DNA of 64,000 bases from Schlegelella_A sp036263655 (GCA_036263655.1 DATAGP010000013.1:62001-126000); one strand, 5' to 3'; shown: positions 44,892 to 53,442, counted from the stretch's first letter. Translations and numbers: made by a program. The notes: generated by a model from the letters alone, not told the origin.

Positions 44892-45947
44892 ATGGGATCT
44901 ATGCAGCCCACTCCGCCTATGGCGCGGCGTCGCACAGTCTTCTGTGTCCTCAGCGCCCGATCGCTGCCGTACGCGGAGAGCGCGCTCGACAGCCTGACCC
45001 AACGCTGCGTCGAGGACATCGACCTGACCTTGATCACCGACGGCGCCGACGACAAACGGGCGCTGATTGATGCGCTGGAAAGGATCGATGTTCCGTCGAG
45101 ACATGCATGGCGCGTGCATTCCCAGGCCGACGCCGATGAGCGTGCCCTTGCGCTGCTGGTCAAATACCCGCACGTCGCGGCCTTCCGCGCCGGCCACCCG
45201 TGCTGGAGGAAGCTCACCGATCCGCCGCTGTTCGCCCCCGCGGGCGCGGAGATGGTGATCCTCGATCCGGACCTCTACTTTCCGAACCGCTTCTGCTTCG
45301 AAGCGACGCCCGAGAAGGGCCTGTTGCTCATGCACCAGCCGCCGAGCTGCCTTCTGCCCGATCACGTGGTGGCCGCCGCCTACGACGCCGGCGTCGCGCT
45401 TGCCCACCACGTCGATATCGGCGTCGCGCAGGTGCGGAACACGATCGATCTGGACTGGCTGAACTGGCTCATCGGCCAGCTTGGCGGCGCCGGAATGCCG
45501 CGCGTGATGCACGTCGAAGCCATAGTCTGGGCCGCGCTGGCCATGCGCATGGGCGGCGGATACCTGGACCCAATGCATTGGCACTGCTGGCGGTACTCGC
45601 AGTGGAATCGACTGCGCCTGCTCGGCGGCGTGTCAGGCCGCACGGTCCTGCGCTCGGAGCGCTTCGGGGCCATGAAGTGCTTCCATGGCGGAGGAATCGC
45701 CAAGTGGTGGTTGCCCGAAGCCGTTGCTGCCGGCGACATGCCGGCACCGGTCCTGCTGACGACCTGCAGAACACCCGAGCCGTTCGTGGAACTCACGCGC
45801 CAGGAGTACGAAGCGACGCAGCGCCTGAAGTCGTGGGCGCGCCGTGTGGGTTACTACCGGCTCGTCGGCTCACTGAGCCGGTCCCAGGTCCGCCTGCGAC
45901 CTCGACCTCTCGCGGGACGACCATCCTCCGGTAGGCAGGACGTCTAG
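44892..45947 (+). CDS. Putative glycosyltransferase (GT-A-like) of unknown specificity
   Basis: A 351-residue soluble protein beginning near MARRRTVFCVLSARSLPYAE. It has a Rossmann-type start, DLTLITDGADD, and an acidic ILDPDLYFPN motif like the DxD of nucleotide-sugar transferases, followed by HVDIGVAQVRN, MHVEAIVWAAL and KCFHGGGIAKWW. No signal peptide is evident. ATG 44892 or 44901 may be the start; an open frame runs further upstream without conserved features. It is divergent from the beta-helix gene and borders the decayed region. The transferase assignment is by pattern only. Confidence 0.6.
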   Translation: MGSMQPTPPMARRRTVFCVLSARSLPYAESALDSLTQRCVEDIDLTLITDGADDKRALIDALERIDVPSRHAWRVHSQADADERALALLVKYPHVAAFRAGHPCWRKLTDPPLFAPAGAEMVILDPDLYFPNRFCFEATPEKGLLLMHQPPSCLLPDHVVAAAYDAGVALAHHVDIGVAQVRNTIDLDWLNWLIGQLGGAGMPRVMHVEAIVWAALAMRMGGGYLDPMHWHCWRYSQWNRLRLLGGVSGRTVLRSERFGAMKCFHGGGIAKWWLPEAVAAGDMPAPVLLTTCRTPEPFVELTRQEYEATQRLKSWARRVGYYRLVGSLSRSQVRLRPRPLAGRPSSGRQDV

Positions 45948-45998
45948 CGACACGCTTGCTTGGGGATCCTGACCCCGCCGATCCTTCTCTGGCGAGCC

Positions 45999-46751
45999 TC
46001 ACCGGTAACGACGGTTCCGGCGCGCAATCCAAGCCACAGCACCGGCCATTCTCGCGTCCCACGCGATCCGTCCACCCTCCGGCTCCCGGCTCTTCATGAG
46101 TTGGGGTAGCGTCAAAGCAAAATGGTGCATCGCGGCCGGGATCTTCCCCACTGCCGCGATCGGCCGCGTCAGCTTGCTGCCCATCTGAAGCATCGCCGTG
46201 AACCCGGTGTACCCCACCCCAGGCCACACGTTCGTTACGTGGAATCGCTTCGTCTGAGCGAACGGTAAGCGCCGAGCGGGCTCATGTGGAAGTAGCTGTG
46301 TCATCGTGCCAAGGCTCGAGGAAGCTCCCGTTGCCCATGTAGACACCGCCCCGCTTCAAGACCCTCCATACCTCACTCATCATCAGCTGTGGGTCGGCGA
46401 TGTGCTCCGTGACGGCCGCTGAATAGACAGCATCGAAGGTCTGGTCCTCGAACGGCAGGAAATGCGCGTCAGCCGGGGTAGTCGGGGCCACCCTCCCGCA
46501 AACTCTCGGAGACTCTCGACTTGGAGTGGTAGGGGACCCTTCCCCTTGGCACGCTCCGGGTACTTGAGAGCGGCATAGAAGTCAGGTCCGACCACCGAAT
46601 CGGCCGAGCAGAAGTCGTAGCGCACCTGTGCCACTGAACGGGGGCTGATCAGGCGCGGCGTCCCATGCACGGTTTCGTAGACCTCGCCGCACGCTCCGCA
46701 TGCAGTCAGGCACGTCAAGGTCCGCGCGCAAACCGGGCATTGCAGCATCAT
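45999..46751 (-). pseudogene. Broken copy of a class I methyltransferase
   Basis: This stretch matches the intact methyltransferase at 50415-51287 from its N-terminal zinc ribbon (CPVCARTLTCLTACGACGE) to its end (MAGAVAWIARR). Three kinds of damage are visible. About 120 bases in the middle are missing, including the SAM-binding VLEIGCGGG motif. An extra AC near 46303 shifts the frame after EPWHDD. A further one-base loss lies near 46260. Pieces such as DAVYSAAVTEHIADPQLMMS and VYMGNGSFLEPWHDD remain nearly identical, so inactivation is fairly recent or the copies have recombined. Confidence 0.88.
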
Positions 46752-47194
46752 CGGTCCGGCACACCTTCGCTGCTGCGCTCCGAGCAAATCTGTTCCTCGC
46801 TGGGCCGCGAAGCGTCTGGGGCATCCACGGCTGGCACATGTCCCTCGAGAGCAGTCCTCAGCATGCGTTTCCCTGCGGTACGAGCGTGCGCTTGCCGAGG
46901 AAAGTGTGGCACGCCAGGACCAGGCGATCGTTCCGATCGGACGAGCGGTCCCTTGCCGTGAAGCGCTTCACGAGCGCCCGCAAGACGCGGCGACGAGCAA
47001 GTGCCCCGGCGCGCGACGCAGGGCCGACTGCAAGAGGCGGGCAATACCCCTAGTCTTCGACGTTCTTTCGCAGGTGGCCTCAGCCACTTCAAGGCTTGAT
47101 GCGCAACAGTTTTTGCTCTACACCTCGGGTGCCGGGCTCGCTCGAACCTTCGTCTTCCCGCGCATCGTCGCAGCAATCAAACTTCGTCTGCATC
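46752..47194. other. 443-bp intergenic region with repeated element copy A
   Basis: Between the methyltransferase pseudogene and the JmjC gene. No convincing gene. It holds the element described at 46901-46980. Confidence 0.5.
46901..46980. repeat. Repeated upstream element, copy A
   Basis: Begins AAAGTGTGGCACGC, then (C)AGG(A)CC, later GAGCGGTC, TGCCGT-AA and TTCACGA-GCGC. The same order of blocks occurs at 49600-49675. Both lie upstream of minus-strand methyltransferase copies, so a promoter or other regulatory role is possible. Confidence 0.55.
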
Positions 47195-48280
47195 ATGTCT
47201 GCTCCAGGTCTTCCTCAACCCTTGCAGCCTGCCCCTCGCCCAAGGGCCGTATTCCCAGATCCGCCGTGGCGCTCGTCGACGCTCGATCACGGGTGGCGCC
47301 AATGGATCGCCGAGAACATGCTTCGAAACTGCTCCCTCGAGTCGATGCTGCACACGATGGAGGCGGCAGGAATTCCTCGCGGTGTCGCGTCGACGGCCGT
47401 CCACGACATGCAGGGAGATCCCGTGTTCGCAGCGGCGCTGAGGATTCGTGAACTGCGCGACAAGCAAGTCTCGGTGATGCAGAACCTGCAGCGAGTCTGG
47501 GAGCAAGCACCGCATTACGGCCACGTCGAGAAGCGCAGCCGGGTTCCCAGGGACGAGTTCCTGACCCGCTACGTCTACGGATGTCGCCCCGTCGTGCTGA
47601 CGGAGGTGACCGCGGACTGGCCGGCCATGCAGCGCTGGAGCCCCGCCGACCTGAAGGAGCGCTTCGGTCACCTTGAGGTGGAGATCCAGGCGGAGAGATC
47701 GGGCAACCGACTGTACGAAGTCGACAAGACGAGGCACAGGAGGCGGGTGAATCTCGGCGAGTTCGTCGCACGCGTGACGTCGCGCGGTGTTTCCAACGAC
47801 GAGTACCTCACCGCCAACAACGAACTGCTGAGACGACGGGAGTTCTCGACTCTGCTCGATGACATCGGGTCGCTGCCGGAGATCTGCGATCGCTCCCGGC
47901 TGCAAGACCGTTCGTCGTTCTGGTTCGGACCCGCAGGTACCGTCACGCCGCTCCACCACGACACCCTGATGCTCTTCCATACTCAGGTGGTGGGCCGCAA
48001 GCGCTGGAGGTTTGTGTCTCCACTGGAAAACCATCGCGTGTACAACCACTATGACGTCTACAGCCCGCTGGATCTGGATGCCGTAGACCTGCACCGATAT
48101 CCGGAGTTCGCGAACGTGAAGGTGCTGGACGTCGTGGTCGAGCCTGGCGAGACGCTGTTCCTGCCGCTTGCCTGGTGGCACCAGGTGACCTCTCTGGATG
48201 TGAGCCTGTCCTTTTCGTACTCGAACCTGGCCATCCCCAACGATTACACGTTCGCGGCGCCGCGGATCACCAACTGGTAA
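47195..48280 (+). CDS. JmjC/cupin-like domain protein
   Basis: A 361-residue member of the cupin_8 (JmjC-like) 2-oxoglutarate/Fe(II) oxygenase family. The metal triad is His254-x-Asp256 in TPLHHDTLMLF and His329 in PLAWWHQV; VGRKRWRFVSP and YSPLDLD are usual neighbours. The first 130 residues are a helical domain (LEVEIQ core begins near 160). Such enzymes hydroxylate proteins or small molecules. ATG 47195 is chosen from where conservation seems to begin. Sitting alone on the plus strand amid decayed minus-strand genes, it has no obvious partner. Confidence 0.87.
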   Translation: MSAPGLPQPLQPAPRPRAVFPDPPWRSSTLDHGWRQWIAENMLRNCSLESMLHTMEAAGIPRGVASTAVHDMQGDPVFAAALRIRELRDKQVSVMQNLQRVWEQAPHYGHVEKRSRVPRDEFLTRYVYGCRPVVLTEVTADWPAMQRWSPADLKERFGHLEVEIQAERSGNRLYEVDKTRHRRRVNLGEFVARVTSRGVSNDEYLTANNELLRRREFSTLLDDIGSLPEICDRSRLQDRSSFWFGPAGTVTPLHHDTLMLFHTQVVGRKRWRFVSPLENHRVYNHYDVYSPLDLDAVDLHRYPEFANVKVLDVVVEPGETLFLPLAWWHQVTSLDVSLSFSYSNLAIPNDYTFAAPRITNW

Positions 48281-48439
48281 AACGACGCGACGGGCTGCTG
48301 CGTCCAAGGTTTGCCCACTGGGAGCGCCCAAGCAGCTGCGTTCGGCCGGGTTGTGTGTGGAGGCCGAGCTGCTCCGGCCTTTCGTCTACCTAGACTGCTC
48401 GTCCAGATCCGAGACCCCCTTGTTCGGACGATGCCAGCA

Positions 48440-48706
48440 TCAACAACGCGGCTGTTGGCATCGCGGGCACGGACCGCTCACTTCGCCTTTGCCTTGGCGA
48501 TCCCAATCGTCGACCATGCGAGCAGCGGCGCCTCGACCGAATCTGTGATGCCCCTGTCTCGGCAGAAAATTGTGGGCCGCCTCCCGCGTCAGCCGCTCCC
48601 CGGCGTGGCCTACGGCGGTCTCGTCAACATACACAGCGAGAGCGACTGCGTACCCAGGGCCGTCGCAACCGCCCACACGCTCGTAAGCGTAAGTGGCTCT
48701 TTTCAC
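48440..48706 (-). pseudogene. Small gene copy 1 (frameshifted), GGCDG family
   Basis: Reads KRATYAYERVGGCDGPGYA from GTG 48706, then runs through ERLTREAA. Near 48545 the frame is lost; one base over, the ending ITDSVEAPLLAW then KAKAK* matches the end of copy 2 at 51294-51499 (ITNPADALVQW, GKAR*). The ancestral product was about 75-80 residues. Family unknown to me. Confidence 0.55.
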
Positions 48707-48729
48707 TTCGTCTTTCCTCGTCCTCGTGT

Positions 48730-49560
48730 CTACTGCGCTTGTCGGCGACTGATCTTGTTGTAATAGACGTCCCAGTTCTTGATCGAATCGTTGAGCAGCG
48801 GCGCTGGAAGGCCTTTGTCCGTATAAGCGCGCGAGATCAGGTCTTTGCCAGACTCTCCGCCCTGCACGCGAAGCATGCGAAAGCCTTGATAGGCGACGAC
48901 CGCCCCGGGGTCAGCGGCGCGCGTGGTAATCCCACAGTCAAGGAGGCCCGGATTCGCTCTCAGCGTCTCCTCGACTGCAAGGTCGATTCCGTAGTGAAAG
49001 GCGTCGTGCAGTAGCACGTAGCCGCCTTGGGCCATGTATGGCCGAAGACCTCCCAAGTCAGCCTTGGCCGCGTCGTACACGTGCAGGCCATCGATGAGGG
49101 CAAGGTCAATCTTCCCTGGAAGCAGAGCAGCTGCGGCGGGAAGAGCTTGGGGCGAGTACCCCTCGAAAAGATGAAAGCGCCCGTGAAGGTCGCGGCCCGA
49201 TGCCCGGAAGGCGCTGGGCTCGGGGTCGATACCAACGATCTGGCCCGGTCCGCCGTTGTCCTCCATTGCATTGGCAAAGATGAGAGCCGAGCCACCCCAG
49301 CGGGAACCCACCTCGAGTACCGAGCGGGGTCGCAGACCTCGGGTCAGCGCGTAAAGGAATAGCTTGTCTTCGACGCACATGTCGGACGGCTGCCGATAGA
49401 TCACGCCCATTCGTTCGGGACGACGCAGGTCGTGTACGTTCGGTCTGCCGAAGCGATTGGCCAAGGTGAACCCAAGCTCTTCGCGAGTGCGCCCCGCCGC
49501 ATGGCGAATCTTCTGCCGAAGAGAGGACGACACCAGTCGCTTAATCGCCGCCTTAAGCAT
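48730..49560 (-). CDS. Class I SAM-dependent methyltransferase (Methyltransf_24-like)
   Basis: A 276-residue methyltransferase. ATG 49560 (MLKAAIKRLV) is preferred. SAM motif I is VLEVGSRWGGSALIFA; acidic motif II is IVGIDPEP; IDLALIDGLHVYDAAKADL and GGYVLLHDAFHYG are post-motifs, with a likely metal-binding Asp-His set as in cephalosporin-hydroxylase/rhamnosyl O-methyltransferase types. The C-terminus is NWDVYYNKIS. These enzymes often methylate sugars of surface glycans. It is preceded by the repeated element (copy B). Confidence 0.82.
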   Translation of the reverse strand: MLKAAIKRLVSSSLRQKIRHAAGRTREELGFTLANRFGRPNVHDLRRPERMGVIYRQPSDMCVEDKLFLYALTRGLRPRSVLEVGSRWGGSALIFANAMEDNGGPGQIVGIDPEPSAFRASGRDLHGRFHLFEGYSPQALPAAAALLPGKIDLALIDGLHVYDAAKADLGGLRPYMAQGGYVLLHDAFHYGIDLAVEETLRANPGLLDCGITTRAADPGAVVAYQGFRMLRVQGGESGKDLISRAYTDKGLPAPLLNDSIKNWDVYYNKISRRQAQ

Positions 49561-49599
49561 CGCCTTCCAGGTGGGACGAGCCGATGCCCGACGCTCGCG

Positions 49600-49675
49600 A
49601 AAGTGTGGCACGCAGGCCCAGCTTGGCGTCCCAAAACTGATGAGCGGTCAGTGCCGTTAACTACTTCACGAAGCG
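49600..49675. repeat. Repeated upstream element, copy B
   Basis: AAAGTGTGGCACGC at 49600-49613 followed by the same blocks as copy A (46901-46980), including GAGCGGTC-A-GTGCCGTTAA and TTCACGAAGCGC. It also contains CCGTTAACTA (49654-49663), found again at 51562-51571. It lies 40 bases upstream of the minus-strand methyltransferase start at 49560. Confidence 0.55.
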
Positions 49676-49774
49676 CGCTCTGGCGTCCGAGGCTGACGAG
49701 AGAAGTCAATTTCCTGGTGAGCGGGTGATCGTTCAGCCCCTACCGCACGCACCCATCGTCATCAATTAGGTCGC

Positions 49775-50026
49775 GTGTCTCGGGGCCGCGTGGTCCACTT
49801 CGCGCCCCGTTCGACGCGCGAGTGCCGGGCGACACCATGGGTGCGTTCGGCTGCCCTCAGAGTAGACCTGACAAGAGGGATGCGCGTAAGCGAGATGCTT
49901 CAGATGCAGCCCAAGGACTACCAGACGCGGTACCCGTCGAATCGCCGCTGGCCTGAGACCAATGGCTTCATGCTCGCCGGCCTCGCTGCGGTTGGCGCCT
50001 TCGCTCGGAGGCGGGAGCGTCGTTGA
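49775..50026 (+). pseudogene. Remnant of a PEP-CTERM protein gene
   Basis: The end of this frame reads WPETNGFMLAGLAAVGAFAR followed by RRER and stop: a PEP-type motif with first Pro lost, a hydrophobic helix and a basic tail. The upstream residues lack any signal peptide or sensible body, so only the sorting tail of a former gene survives. Confidence 0.55.
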
Positions 50027-50414
50027 TCCAGACGCTGCAACTTGTAGGCCGTTCACCGGCGAGGTCGCCGCGACAGCCCACCTGGAAGCCGACCTAGGCA
50101 ACGATTGGACTCGGCCAAGGGTATGCACCACCGCACCTACCAAAGGCTGCTGGCGAGGCTGTGGGGCTGCGAGGACAGGCGAGACGCAGCGCGTGCGGGA
50201 CCTCTCAACCGTCTGTTCCTACGGCACGCGATGCATCGAGACGATCCGCTGCTCCAGACATCAGTGCTCGGCGAACCGAACGCTCTTCCGTTGCTATTGG
50301 CCATCGTGGCGCCCCTACTAGGCTGGGAGCGACTAACGGCGGCTCTTTAGCTCCATTGGCCGGGCTGCTTCCGGGTGTCCTGCTCGCAGGGCGTCGAAAA
50401 GACGGCCTTCTCGT
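50027..50414. other. Gap without a supported gene
   Basis: Between the PEP-CTERM remnant and the methyltransferase gene. An open frame (50105-50350, plus) contains HHRTYQRLLARL and could be the tail of a lost gene; nothing else supports it. No RNA gene or repeat is seen. Confidence 0.35.
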
Positions 50415-51287
50415 TCAGTGAAGAGGTCTCCTGGCGATCCAGTCCACGGCCCCTGCCATCCTCCCCTCCCAGGCGATGGTCCCTCCAGGGGGATCTTCCC
50501 GGCCCAAAGCGCGGCGCATGGTTAACCCGAAGGAATGCAGGCGGGCGAACACCCTCCCTAACGGTCTGATGCCGTTGCAGAGCTTGTTGCCCATCTCCAG
50601 CATCGCCGTGTAGCCGGAATACCCCATCCCGGGCCACACGTTCCGCACCTCGAACCCGCTCCTTCTCAGCGAGCGGTAGGCCCCCAGAGGGCTCATGTGG
50701 AAGTAGCTGTCGTCGTGCCACGGCTCCAGGAAGCTCCCGTTGCCCATGTAGACACCCCCGGGCTTCAGGACTCGCAATACCTCGCTCATCATCAACTGTG
50801 GGTCGGCGATGTGCTCCGTGACTGCGGCGGAGTAGACCGCATCAAAGGACCGATCCTCGAACGGCAGGAAGTGAGCGTCGGCAAGGTAGTCCGGGCCTCC
50901 TTCTCTCAGCTTCTCGGGAACGCGGGACTTGGAGATATCGGTACCGATGTACTCCATGCCCCGAGACTTGATCCACCGCCGCATCTGACCTCCTCCGCAG
51001 CCGATTTCCAGAACACGGCCGGTGATGCTCTCCAGCACGAGTTGGTGGGCTGCGTCGAGGTGATAAGGGACGTTGCCCTTGGCCCGCTCGGGGTACTTTA
51101 AGGCTGCATAGAAGTCTGTACCGACGACAGAGTCAGCGGAGCAAAAGCTGTAACGTATCTGCGCCACCGAACGCGGGCTCATCAGGCGCGGCGTTCCATC
51201 AACCGCTTCATACTTCTCGCCGCAGGACTCGCAGTCAGTAGTTCGCGTCAAGGCATGGAAGCAGACCGGACAGCGGAGATTCACCAC
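50415..51287 (-). CDS. Class I methyltransferase with N-terminal zinc ribbon
   Basis: A 290-residue methyltransferase. Residues 1-45 form a zinc ribbon (CPVCFHALTRTTDCESCGE, two CxxC pairs) like Trm112-type stubs. The SAM domain has VLEIGCGGGQMRRW (motif I), YIGTDISKS (motif II), FEDRSFDAVYSAAVTEHI (motif IV) and LKPGGVYMGNG (motif V), the Methyltransf_11 pattern. The start is a GTG GTG pair at 51287. A disrupted paralogue lies at 45999-46751. The small GGCDG-type gene remnant lies 7 bases upstream. Glycan or small-molecule methylation is plausible; substrate unknown. Confidence 0.85.
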   Translation of the reverse strand: MVNLRCPVCFHALTRTTDCESCGEKYEAVDGTPRLMSPRSVAQIRYSFCSADSVVGTDFYAALKYPERAKGNVPYHLDAAHQLVLESITGRVLEIGCGGGQMRRWIKSRGMEYIGTDISKSRVPEKLREGGPDYLADAHFLPFEDRSFDAVYSAAVTEHIADPQLMMSEVLRVLKPGGVYMGNGSFLEPWHDDSYFHMSPLGAYRSLRRSGFEVRNVWPGMGYSGYTAMLEMGNKLCNGIRPLGRVFARLHSFGLTMRRALGREDPPGGTIAWEGRMAGAVDWIARRPLH

Positions 51288-51293
51288 GACTGT

Positions 51294-51499
51294 TTACCGC
51301 GCCTTCCCTGCTCGTGAGGCAGACCACTGCACCAGCGCGTCTGCTGGATTGGTTATGCGCCTTTCGAGGCAGGACCGATCGGCGTCTTCACGAGTAGGCC
51401 GCTCCAGGTTCGGAATTGCAGAAGTGACAATCTGACTCCTGGCAGCAGCATAGTCGGCACCGTCACAGCCGCCCGGCGTTCGTAGGAGTAAGTTTTCAT
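51294..51499 (-). pseudogene. Small gene copy 2 (frameshifted), GGCDG family
   Basis: ATG 51499 gives MKTYSYER; one base is missing, after which GGCDGADYAAARSQIV continues in the next frame to ERPTREDA and ITNPADALVQW...GKAR*. Compared with copy 1 (48440-48706) the start, the GGCDG core and the end all align. It lies directly upstream of the intact methyltransferase gene. Confidence 0.55.
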
Positions 51500-51546
51500 G
51501 CTCCCAGTCTCCCGCAGCGTCGCTTGCCAGCATGGGCCGCTGGTAC

Positions 51547-51588
51547 TGGTGCGGCATCGGTCCGTTAACTAAGTTGCGGTCCGCACCA
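51547..51588. promoter_or_regulatory. Inverted repeat, possible operator
   Basis: TGGTGCGG (51547-51554) and CCGCACCA (51581-51588) are perfect inverted repeats. The loop contains CCGTTAACTA, also present in element copy B. It is about 50 bases upstream of the small-gene copy 2 start. Confidence 0.35.
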
Positions 51589-52522
51589 CGATTACCCGTG
51601 CTCGCGGGGAACTGCTCGGCGCCTTCTCTTCTCAGATTCCTCTGACAACGCGGGGGAGGCGCCCTCTGTCTCCTCTGCGGCGGGGTAGCGCCTCACCGAT
51701 GGCCCGTGAATGACACATAGCGAGACTTCCCGTCAACGCTTCGCCGCTTCTGGCCGTTCTCATTCAGTGACTTCCCTGATTCACCGAATAGAAGCGCCTG
51801 GTGCCGGCCAGATGAGTCAGCCATCTCCGGCGTGCTTTGGGGTCGGATGTTCTCAGCACAGTCGGTGCGATCGCTATGCGGCTGTGGAAGGGTCTCACGC
51901 CAGTCCCACCACCATGGGAACGTGCGTCAAGGCAGGGGCTTATCCCCTCTTTGTCGGAAAGCTCCGCCGCGGTTAGGTGGCTGGGGCGGGCAGCGAGAGG
52001 AACGGCGCCTCTTCAGCATCGGCGACACGTGGGGCCGTTTTCCAGGGCGCCTGATGCTCCGCAATCGGAGCCTAGGGAACGGGGTGACGGTCCCCTCCAT
52101 CGTGAAGTTGAACGTCTGCACGGCTTGGCCGGGCACAATGCAGCCAGCAGAAGCGCACTCACGATCAAAGGCTGAAGTAGGCTCATTCGTTTCCCATCGT
52201 CCCGTTGCAGGCTATTGAACCCCCACGGCAGCAAGGGCTGCGGACCGCGAGAGGTGCAGTGGAATCTTGCGTCGCGGAGCTTACTGCCGAGATGTGGCTA
52301 GAGCTTGCCTTTCGTTCTGGACGTTGCTTGGACCCCTGGGCTGGGGAGGTACACGCGCGGGGCCAGATACCAGCCTGCTCTGGTTTTCCCTTCCGGCCCA
52401 CGTGTAAGGTCCCTAGACGTGTTCGACCCGCTTTAAAGGCCCGTTTTAGGCTGTTTTTAGGACAGCCGCGCCGTGGTGGCGGAGCGTGGGGGGCCAAAGT
52501 AGCTGACGTGTAAGGAGATCGA
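51589..52522. other. About 930 bp with no intact gene
   Basis: Apart from the signal-peptide remnant listed at 51927-52186, no gene can be supported. Base composition is visibly lower in GC than the flanks and frames are short in all six directions. Confidence 0.5.
51927..52186 (-). pseudogene. Remnant of a secreted-protein gene
   Basis: From ATG 52186 the sequence reads MSLLQPLIVSALLLAA, a signal peptide, then needs a one-base shift to continue as VPGQAVQTFNFTMEGTVTPF, a plausible mature start. After about 60 residues no consistent frame remains. A secreted PEP-CTERM-like protein is a guess from context. Confidence 0.35.
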
Positions 52523-52597
52523 TGGTGGGTGGTACAGGGATTGAACCTGTGACCCCTGCCGTGTGAAGGCAGTGCTCTACCGCTGAGCTAACCACCC
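52523..52597 (-). tRNA. tRNA-Val (anticodon CAC)
   Basis: Complete cloverleaf on the minus strand: acceptor GGGTGGT/ACCACCC, D stem GCTC/GAGC, anticodon stem CTGCC/GGCAG with loop TTCACAC (anticodon CAC), T stem ACAGG/CCTGT with TTCAATC loop. Discriminator A is followed by an encoded CCA (52523-52525). It reads GUG codons. It separates the decayed accessory region from the polysaccharide operon. Confidence 0.97.
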
Positions 52598-52649
52598 GCA
52601 GTCGCATGTCGCGACCGAAGGCCTGAATTGTGGCACAGCCCACCGGGCC

Positions 52650-53438
52650 TCAGCGTCTCTCCCCGGGCTCGACGATGTAGTTGAAGGCCTGGAACGGGTA
52701 CTGCATCGTCTCGTGGAAGCGAGCGGCGGACAGGGGCTCTCCGCCGGCGAGATGATCCTTCGGAAGGTAGATCCGGTAGCCGACCTCGTCTACCAGGAAG
52801 GCATGGACCTGGGCGGAGTCGAGGCCGTAGTCGGTGAGGCCGCCCTGCGTGCAGCCGAGCAGCACGAGCGGCCGGTCCTGCATCAGCACTCGCCGGCCGC
52901 CGCGCAGCACGCCGAGCTCGCCGCCGTTGACATCCACCTTCAGGAAGCCGACCTGCGCATCCTGCGGCACGACGTCGTCGAGACGCCTGCATTCGATCTG
53001 CCTCGCCTCGGGGGTGACACCGGGTTCCTTGCTCTTCGCCAGGCCGCTGTACGCCGTCTGGTCCTCGTACACGAAGTACTCGGCGGTGCCGGTGGCCTCG
53101 CCCAGGGCCATCTGCATGACCGTCACCGTTGGGAACTTGCGGCGCAGCCATTCGGCCTTGTGCGCAACGGGCTCGAACGCCCGATGGGTGCCGTTCGGCG
53201 CCAGGGTCACGAACTTGTGCAGGTAGGTGCCGAGGTGGCAGCCGACGTCGACGCAGTTGGTGGCCGGCCGGATCGCCCGGCGCATGACTTCGTCGAGGCG
53301 CCGGTCCTCGACGTACAGCTCGCCGAGCTCGGGATGCCTCAGCCGCGAGGGCGCGCCCTTCAGCCAGCGCAGCCACTCGGCCGGCGCCTGCAAGGGCGTT
53401 CCGACCAGCCGCGACGCGATGGTTTCGTACAGGGTCAT
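52650..53438 (-). CDS. FkbM family methyltransferase
   Basis: A 262-residue SAM-dependent methyltransferase of the FkbM family. ATG 53438. The motif NCVDVGCHLGTYLHKF binds SAM, HRAFEPVAHKAEWL is motif II and VGFLKVDVNGGELGVLRG is the characteristic late FkbM motif (Asn replacing the usual Glu of VDVEG). Typical role is O-methylation of a sugar in surface polysaccharide. It starts 4 bases after wecB on the same strand and ends the operon. Confidence 0.9.
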   Translation of the reverse strand: MTLYETIASRLVGTPLQAPAEWLRWLKGAPSRLRHPELGELYVEDRRLDEVMRRAIRPATNCVDVGCHLGTYLHKFVTLAPNGTHRAFEPVAHKAEWLRRKFPTVTVMQMALGEATGTAEYFVYEDQTAYSGLAKSKEPGVTPEARQIECRRLDDVVPQDAQVGFLKVDVNGGELGVLRGGRRVLMQDRPLVLLGCTQGGLTDYGLDSAQVHAFLVDEVGYRIYLPKDHLAGGEPLSAARFHETMQYPFQAFNYIVEPGERR

Positions 53439-53442
53439 GGTG

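Noticed and set aside
50105..50350. 81-codon open frame with HHRTYQRLLARL
   Set aside because: No start context, no recognisable family and no support from neighbouring genes; listed only as gap content.
49640..51590. Integron attC-like sites (GTTAACT) in the decayed region
   Set aside because: The GTTRRRY core is not matched and no integrase is present.
51710..52513. Several short open frames in the gap before tRNA-Val
   Set aside because: Mutually overlapping, without ribosome sites or domain features.
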